Shown: positions 14,650-18,398 of the stretch, in pieces
Layout: every line of letters begins with the position of its first letter
Position numbering within the stretch: position 1 is the first letter of the stretch
Source: an uncultured Odoribacter sp.
GTDB taxonomy: Bacteria; Bacteroidota; Bacteroidia; Bacteroidales; Marinifilaceae
Direction: 5' to 3'
DNA: 18,398 nucleotides
Assembly (NCBI GenBank): GCA_900544025.1
Contig: UQTM01000064.1
Span: 1-18,398 of the forward strand
Program-made: the position numbers and the translations under genes
Notes under the pieces: generated by a model
What the model was told of the DNA's origin: nothing
Seen by the model: only the letters and a program-made list of their open reading frames with translations
Databases searched by the model: none

Positions 14650-15774
14650 TTACAGTTCGCCGTTGAAAGCTTTTGCTAATATAGCTTTTTTTAATTCATC
14701 ACAATCGTTTATGGTCTTCAAATAATTATTTTCTAATTCTTTGCATTTTGCTGATAGGGCATCGAGTTTCGATACTATTTGTTGTTGTTCGGAAATGGGA
14801 GGAACAGGAACAGTTATTTCTTTAATATCCGTTATTACTAAGTTTTTATTAGCTGTACCTCTTGTCCTTTTTCGAGCTTGTTCTCTCGCTTTAGGTGCAT
14901 TTAAAGCATGCCGCAAATAATAATTATATATTATATCACGTTTGACTTTTAAAAGAGCCACACTTACGAATATACTAAATTCCTTATCAGTATCAATAAC
15001 CTGTGCAATTCCTGTTGTTCCAATTTTCGTATATAGTATATCTTCCTGTTCAGGCTTGCATCTTTTAGTTAGAAATTTGTGTTCTTCTTCTGAAATAAAA
15101 CGAGTTTCCGAGAAGTCAATAAAGCCATTAGTAAGATTTTTAACCGATAAAAAAGGAACTCCTTTTTCAGTATATTTAGGTGTACTGTGTGTTCCATCCG
15201 TTATTAAATTACATATTTCGGATAATTTCTTTTCTTCCCATTTATTTTTTGGTAACAACTCAAAATCTAAAGCACTTTGAAATAACTCTTTGGCATTTAT
15301 AAGATTACGTTCTGCATTTTGTTTTACTGTATCAATTTTTGCAAAAGCTGTATCTAATATTTCTACTATGCGTTGTTGTTCGGATAAAGTAGGTGGGTAG
15401 TTTATAGATAAGGAATAAACATCATTCCTATTAATGCCAGGTTTAACGCCTTTAGCCAAACTCGGTATGTTTTTCGTCAGAAATAAATAATATAAAAATT
15501 TTAGGTCATATTTGTTTTTATCAAAAACGACATAATATGTAACATCTAAAGGATAAAACTTTTCCTCTGTTAAAGTTATTGCGCCAGCCGTTCCTTTTCT
15601 TCCTATTATAATTGACGGTTTATCATAGTAATATTTATTTGTTCTTGCGAAGATTCCGTTTGCCCCATAAGCAGGATATAATCCATCTTCTACACGGTGT
15701 ACAATATCTAAAGGTTTACCATACTCTAAAGAACAGATGTCTCCTATATTGGCTTTTATCCAACCCTCTTTCAT
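14650..15774 (-). CDS. hsdS: Type I restriction-modification specificity subunit
   Basis: The 374-residue subunit selects the two-part target sequence and holds two HsdM copies. Two target-recognition domains (about 1-125 and 175-320) are each followed by a coiled-coil conserved region, beginning SEQQRIV at 131-137 and SEQQQIV at 328-334. The pair is the expected circular pseudo-repeat. The first domain contains YPAYGANGIF and GRKGTAGAI; the second contains ITDGTHSTP and LYTKIGTTGIA, both common in HsdS. The recognised bases cannot be predicted by eye. Its ATG overlaps the hsdM stop as ATGA. It is the most AT-rich gene of the window, as usual for hsdS. Only one hsdS copy and no nearby recombinase is present, so phase-variable shuffling within this locus is not supported. 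Confidence 0.95.
   Translation of the reverse strand: MKEGWIKANIGDICSLEYGKPLDIVHRVEDGLYPAYGANGIFARTNKYYYDKPSIIIGRKGTAGAITLTEEKFYPLDVTYYVVFDKNKYDLKFLYYLFLTKNIPSLAKGVKPGINRNDVYSLSINYPPTLSEQQRIVEILDTAFAKIDTVKQNAERNLINAKELFQSALDFELLPKNKWEEKKLSEICNLITDGTHSTPKYTEKGVPFLSVKNLTNGFIDFSETRFISEEEHKFLTKRCKPEQEDILYTKIGTTGIAQVIDTDKEFSIFVSVALLKVKRDIIYNYYLRHALNAPKAREQARKRTRGTANKNLVITDIKEITVPVPPISEQQQIVSKLDALSAKCKELENNYLKTINDCDELKKAILAKAFNGEL
14781..14793. repeat. Direct repeat linking the two HsdS conserved regions (copy 2)
   Basis: GTTGTTGTTCGGA occurs here and again at 15372-15384, each at the start of a conserved coiled-coil region (SEQQ). Such matched stretches can serve homologous exchange of target-recognition domains between hsdS alleles. 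Confidence 0.55.
15372..15384. repeat. Direct repeat linking the two HsdS conserved regions (copy 1)
   Basis: This is the exact partner of the 13-bp sequence at 14781-14793, 591 bp apart, at the equivalent place after the first target-recognition domain. Confidence 0.55.
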
Positions 15775-17219
15775 AGCATGCCTCTTATTTCGTCCAACAA
15801 GCTATTATTCAGGTTATCGATTTCCTGCATTTCGGCAATAATATCATCGGGCGAGCGAAGTTCTACTTCATCTTTTTTATTCGGGTTCTTCACCGATAAA
15901 TCCAATGTATCGGGGTCGAGGTCTGCCACACGTACCGTCCACGAATTTTCGCTATTTTGTTGCTTGGGTTGCAATGCCACAAATTCAGCCAAATCCTGTT
16001 CGCTTAGCGGATTGGATTTGCCCAGATTGCGGTCGAGATTTAGCTGATAATACCATACTTTTTCGGTCGGCTCGCCTTTCTCAAAAAACAATACCACAGT
16101 TTTCACTCCTGCACCCACGAATACACCGGAAGGTAAGTCCAATACGGCATATAGATTACAGTCTGTCAGCAGTTTTTTACGAAGTTCGACAGATGCCCTG
16201 TCCGTATTGCTGAGAAATGTATTTTTAATAATTACGCCTGCCCGTCCGCTTGCTCTTAGGTAACGGATAAAGTGCTGTAAAAACAGATACGAAGTTTCGC
16301 TTGTTTTGATAGGAAAGTTTTGCTGTACTTCAGCGCGCTCTTTCCCGCCGAAAGGAGGATTAGCCAAAATAACATCGTATCGGTCGCGCTCCTGCACTTC
16401 GGCAAGGTTTTCCGATAATGTGTTTTTACGAACGATATTGGGCGCTTGTATGCCGTGCAATATCATGTTCATAATACCGATAATGTACGCTAAGCCTTTT
16501 TTCTCTTTCCCGTAAAAAGTTTTCTTTTGCAGCTTGATATGGTCTTGGGCTGTTTTGGCTTTCTGATAAAGGTAAGCAAAGGCTTCACATAAAAATCCTG
16601 CCGAACCGCAAGCTCCGTCGTAAACTGTTTCGCCTATTTTGGGCGCTACCACTTTTACAATAGTACGGATAAGCGGGCGAGGCGTGTAATATTCTCCACC
16701 GTTGCGCCCTGCATTTCCCATTCGGTTGATACGGCTTTCGTACAGATGCGACATTTCGTGCTTTTCTTCCGACGATTGAAACTGAAGTTCATCTACCGCA
16801 TCCAATACTTCACGAATATTATAACCGCTGGTCATACGATTTTTCAGTTCGCTGAATATTTCACCGATCTTATACTGTATCGTATCGGGCGAAGCCGCTT
16901 CTTCCTTAAAACTTTTCAGATAAGGGAATAACTTTAAATTGACAAAATCGACTAAATCGTCGCCTGTCATCATATTGTTATGGTCGGGTTTTCCATTAGA
17001 CTTGGGAACAGCCCACACATCCCATTTAAATTCATGCTTTATAATCGGTGTATAGGTTCTCCCTTCAAGTTCGGCGTTTATTTCCCGCTCCTGTTCGAGG
17101 TCATAAAGGTATTTTAGGAATAATATCCACGACGATTGCTCTACATAATCGAGTTCTGTGGCGCACCCGTCGTCTTTACGTAATACGTTATCTATATTAT
17201 TAAAAGTCTGTTCAAACAT
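15771..17219 (-). CDS. hsdM: Type I restriction-modification N6-adenine methyltransferase subunit
   Basis: The 482-residue subunit methylates adenine in the target with S-adenosylmethionine and, with HsdS, forms the modification enzyme. An N-terminal HsdM helical domain (about 1-140, starting FNNIDNVLRKDDGCATELDY) precedes the catalytic domain. The catalytic motifs are GEYYTPRPL (175-183, motif X region), DGACGSAGF (201-209, AdoMet-binding motif I) and NPPFGG (287-292, catalytic motif IV). All are intact and length is normal. It is the first gene of the hsdM-hsdS-hsdR operon. It starts 124 bp downstream of the mnmE stop, so its promoter lies within the inserted element. Confidence 0.96.
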   Translation of the reverse strand: MFEQTFNNIDNVLRKDDGCATELDYVEQSSWILFLKYLYDLEQEREINAELEGRTYTPIIKHEFKWDVWAVPKSNGKPDHNNMMTGDDLVDFVNLKLFPYLKSFKEEAASPDTIQYKIGEIFSELKNRMTSGYNIREVLDAVDELQFQSSEEKHEMSHLYESRINRMGNAGRNGGEYYTPRPLIRTIVKVVAPKIGETVYDGACGSAGFLCEAFAYLYQKAKTAQDHIKLQKKTFYGKEKKGLAYIIGIMNMILHGIQAPNIVRKNTLSENLAEVQERDRYDVILANPPFGGKERAEVQQNFPIKTSETSYLFLQHFIRYLRASGRAGVIIKNTFLSNTDRASVELRKKLLTDCNLYAVLDLPSGVFVGAGVKTVVLFFEKGEPTEKVWYYQLNLDRNLGKSNPLSEQDLAEFVALQPKQQNSENSWTVRVADLDPDTLDLSVKNPNKKDEVELRSPDDIIAEMQEIDNLNNSLLDEIRGML

Positions 17220-17246
17220 GGACTATTGTTGTTTCAGTTCAAAACG

Positions 17247-17254
17247 CAAAAATA
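17247..17254 (-). promoter_or_regulatory. Probable -7 promoter element of the hsd operon
   Basis: The minus strand reads TATTTTTG, an exact TAnnTTTG match, 27 bp before the hsdM ATG. No TTG sits at the standard -33 spacing. A TTG at 17269-17267 is too close. The element would give the cassette its own expression after insertion. Confidence 0.5.
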
Positions 17255-17309
17255 CAAAAAGCAAGTCAATAAAATTTACTTTTTATTAATTGATTAAATC
17301 CGACGGTCT

Positions 17310-17333
17310 CTATAAAATTGCTACTATAAATTG
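17310..17333. repeat. CTATAAA(A)TTG direct repeats beside the mnmE end
   Basis: CTATAAAATTG (17310-17320) and CTATAAATTG (17324-17333) lie in direct orientation, 14 bp apart start to start, just inside the putative element. They could be recombinase or excisionase arm sites, but AT-rich chance repeats are also possible. Confidence 0.3.
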
Positions 17334-17343
17334 TTTCATACAG

Positions 17344-17358
17344 TTACTTCCCGATGCA
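17344..17358 (-). repeat. Proximal att-like direct repeat at the mnmE 3' end
   Basis: The minus strand reads TGCATCGGGAAGTAA, the last codons of mnmE (Cys-Ile-Gly-Lys-stop). It is repeated with one change (G to A in the Lys codon) at 12099-12113. It corresponds to the end of trmE that forms the attB of SGI1-type islands. The central 7 bp, CGATGCA on the plus strand, is identical at both ends. Confidence 0.7.
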
Positions 17359-18398
17359 AAAATTCCTGAAAATATTCCCCAGCACCTCGTCCGTTGTAAT
17401 ATCCCCGGTAATTTCGCCCAGGTAATGCAGGCATTCCCGGATATCCTGCGACACGAACTCCCCGCTGAGGCCGGATTCCAGCCCGGCGATTACGCGTTCT
17501 ACGGCTGTCAGTGCATGCGATAAAGCTTCGTAATGCCGGACGTTGCTCACGATCACATCTCCGGCGTGCACGCCGTCCAGATCCACCGCTTCCGTCAGTT
17601 TCTCCACCAGCCCGTCCAGATTCGTGCCCTGCTTTGCCGAGATCGGGATAATCTCCTCGCCCGACGTAAACAGGCGGATCGTTTCCTGAGGGGTCAGCAA
17701 GTCGTCCACCCGATCGGTCTTGTTCAGCACGATCAACAGTGTGGCATCCGGCGCAAGCCGTTCTTTCACCTGCCGGTAATACTCCTCGAAACACTCTGCT
17801 CCCCGGCTTAAATCCGTCAGCAGTAACACCACGCGCGCCTGTCCGATCTTGGCAAACGTACGCTCGATTCCGATACTCTCCACCTCGTCCTCCGTCGCAC
17901 GGATACCCGCCGTATCGATAAAGCGGAACGTCACCCCGTTCAGGTTCACCGTATCCTCGATCACATCCCGTGTCGTTCCGGCAATGTCCGACACGATCGC
18001 CCTCTCCTCGTTCAGCAAAGCGTTCAGCAGCGTACTCTTCCCCACATTTGTATTTCCCACAATCGCCACCGGCACACCGTTTTTGATGACACTCCCCACC
18101 GCAAACGAATCGCACAGCCGCACCAGCAGCCTCCGGATATTTCCGGCAATCCTTTGTAACTCCGGACGATCGGCAAACTCCACATCCTCTTCCGAAAAAT
18201 CCAGTTCCAACTCCAGCAAAGACGTAATATGCAGCAAATCCGCCCGCAACTTCACCAATTCCGCAGAAAATCCCCCTTTCATCTGGCTCAATGCCATTCG
18301 GTGCGAAGCGGCCGACGACGAAGCGATGAGGTCTGCCACCGCCTCCGCCTGCGAAAGATCCATCTTCCCGTTCAGGAAAGCCCGTTGCGTAAACTCTC
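17344..18398 (-). CDS. mnmE: tRNA modification GTPase MnmE (partial, 5' end outside window)
   Basis: MnmE, with MnmG, modifies the wobble uridine of certain tRNAs (cmnm5U34) in the cytosol. The visible 351 residues begin at EFTQRAFLNGKMDLSQAEAV, a conserved stretch after the N-terminal tetrahydrofolate-binding domain, so roughly the first quarter is cut off by the window edge. The helical domain and inserted G domain are complete: G1 GNTNVGKST, G2 AGTTRD, G3 DTAG, G4 NKTD and G5 SAK. The C-terminus ends in the family signature FCIGK, whose Cys is catalytically important. The frame reads open to the right edge. The stop codon lies inside the proximal att-like repeat, so insertion of the downstream cassette keeps the protein sequence intact. 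Confidence 0.97.
   Translation of the reverse strand, partial: EFTQRAFLNGKMDLSQAEAVADLIASSSAASHRMALSQMKGGFSAELVKLRADLLHITSLLELELDFSEEDVEFADRPELQRIAGNIRRLLVRLCDSFAVGSVIKNGVPVAIVGNTNVGKSTLLNALLNEERAIVSDIAGTTRDVIEDTVNLNGVTFRFIDTAGIRATEDEVESIGIERTFAKIGQARVVLLLTDLSRGAECFEEYYRQVKERLAPDATLLIVLNKTDRVDDLLTPQETIRLFTSGEEIIPISAKQGTNLDGLVEKLTEAVDLDGVHAGDVIVSNVRHYEALSHALTAVERVIAGLESGLSGEFVSQDIRECLHYLGEITGDITTDEVLGNIFRNFCIGK

Larger units (their letters stand above)
12099..17358. mobile_element. Putative mobile type I restriction-modification cassette inserted at the mnmE 3' end
   Basis: About 5.2 kb is bounded by direct repeats of the mnmE 3' end and contains exactly three genes, hsdM, hsdS and hsdR. The enclosed DNA is AT-richer and lacks the C-over-G bias seen on the plus strand in much of the flanking DNA. 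Insertion at the 3' end of mnmE (trmE/thdF) restoring the final codons is the known behaviour of SGI1-family islands in Enterobacteriaceae, which use a tyrosine recombinase. No recombinase, relaxase or transposase is present here. The element would therefore need an integrase in trans, or it is a remnant. The repeats are seen; mobility is inferred. Confidence 0.62.

Noticed and set aside
1..18398. CRISPR array, rRNA, or transposase genes
   Set aside because: No regularly spaced repeats, rRNA-like conserved blocks, or transposase motifs were seen on either strand.

Overview
The window looks like the chromosome of a Bacteroidales bacterium (phylum Bacteroidota). Several things point there: the short single-RRM RNA-binding protein, the TAnnTTTG-type -7 promoter elements, the weak ribosome-binding sites, a PF10771-type winged-helix protein, and an S37-peptidase relative with strongly Bacteroidales-like sequence. 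I cannot name the genus from the sequence alone.

Layout from left to right. (1) 13-327 (+) encodes the RRM protein. It is separated by a bidirectional hairpin terminator from (2) a long leftward cluster, 9429 to 448. That cluster holds a TetR repressor, an RND tripartite efflux pump (membrane-fusion lipoprotein, HAE1-type inner-membrane transporter, outer-membrane lipoprotein channel), a small winged-helix protein coupled to the transporter gene, a MATE-family transporter that has lost about 100 internal residues in frame, and an S37-type peptidase relative in which the expected catalytic Ser and His are gone. Gene junctions are ATGA or 14-bp overlaps or gaps of 12 to 56 bp, so the seven genes read as one operon. 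An inverted repeat (AAACGG-AAAA-CCGTTT) just upstream of tetR is a candidate TetR operator. (3) 9810-11955 (+) holds an AraC-family regulator and a zinc-dependent alcohol dehydrogenase, each with a plausible -7 element. (4) 12241-17219 (-) is a complete type I restriction-modification operon in the order hsdM-hsdS-hsdR. (5) 17344-18398 (-) is the 3' part of mnmE (trmE), cut by the window edge.

The most interesting structure is around the restriction-modification genes. The last 15 bp of mnmE (Cys-Ile-Gly-Lys-stop) are repeated 14/15, in the same orientation, 5,245 bp away on the far side of the hsd operon. The distal copy forms ATTTCC-(7 bp)-GGAAAT, the two-arm layout of a tyrosine-recombinase core site. 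The enclosed DNA lacks the marked C-over-G bias seen on the plus strand in much of the flanking DNA, and it holds only hsdM, hsdS and hsdR, with no recombinase. I infer a compact mobile restriction-modification cassette inserted at the 3' end of mnmE. That is the gene end used by SGI1-family genomic islands in Enterobacteriaceae. Here the recombinase would have to act in trans or have been lost.

Functionally, the left half is a drug-efflux and envelope module under a local repressor, extended by two probably degenerate genes. The right half is a defence cassette docked at a housekeeping tRNA-modification gene. HsdR also carries three tandem CxxCGxxPCxC cysteine clusters.
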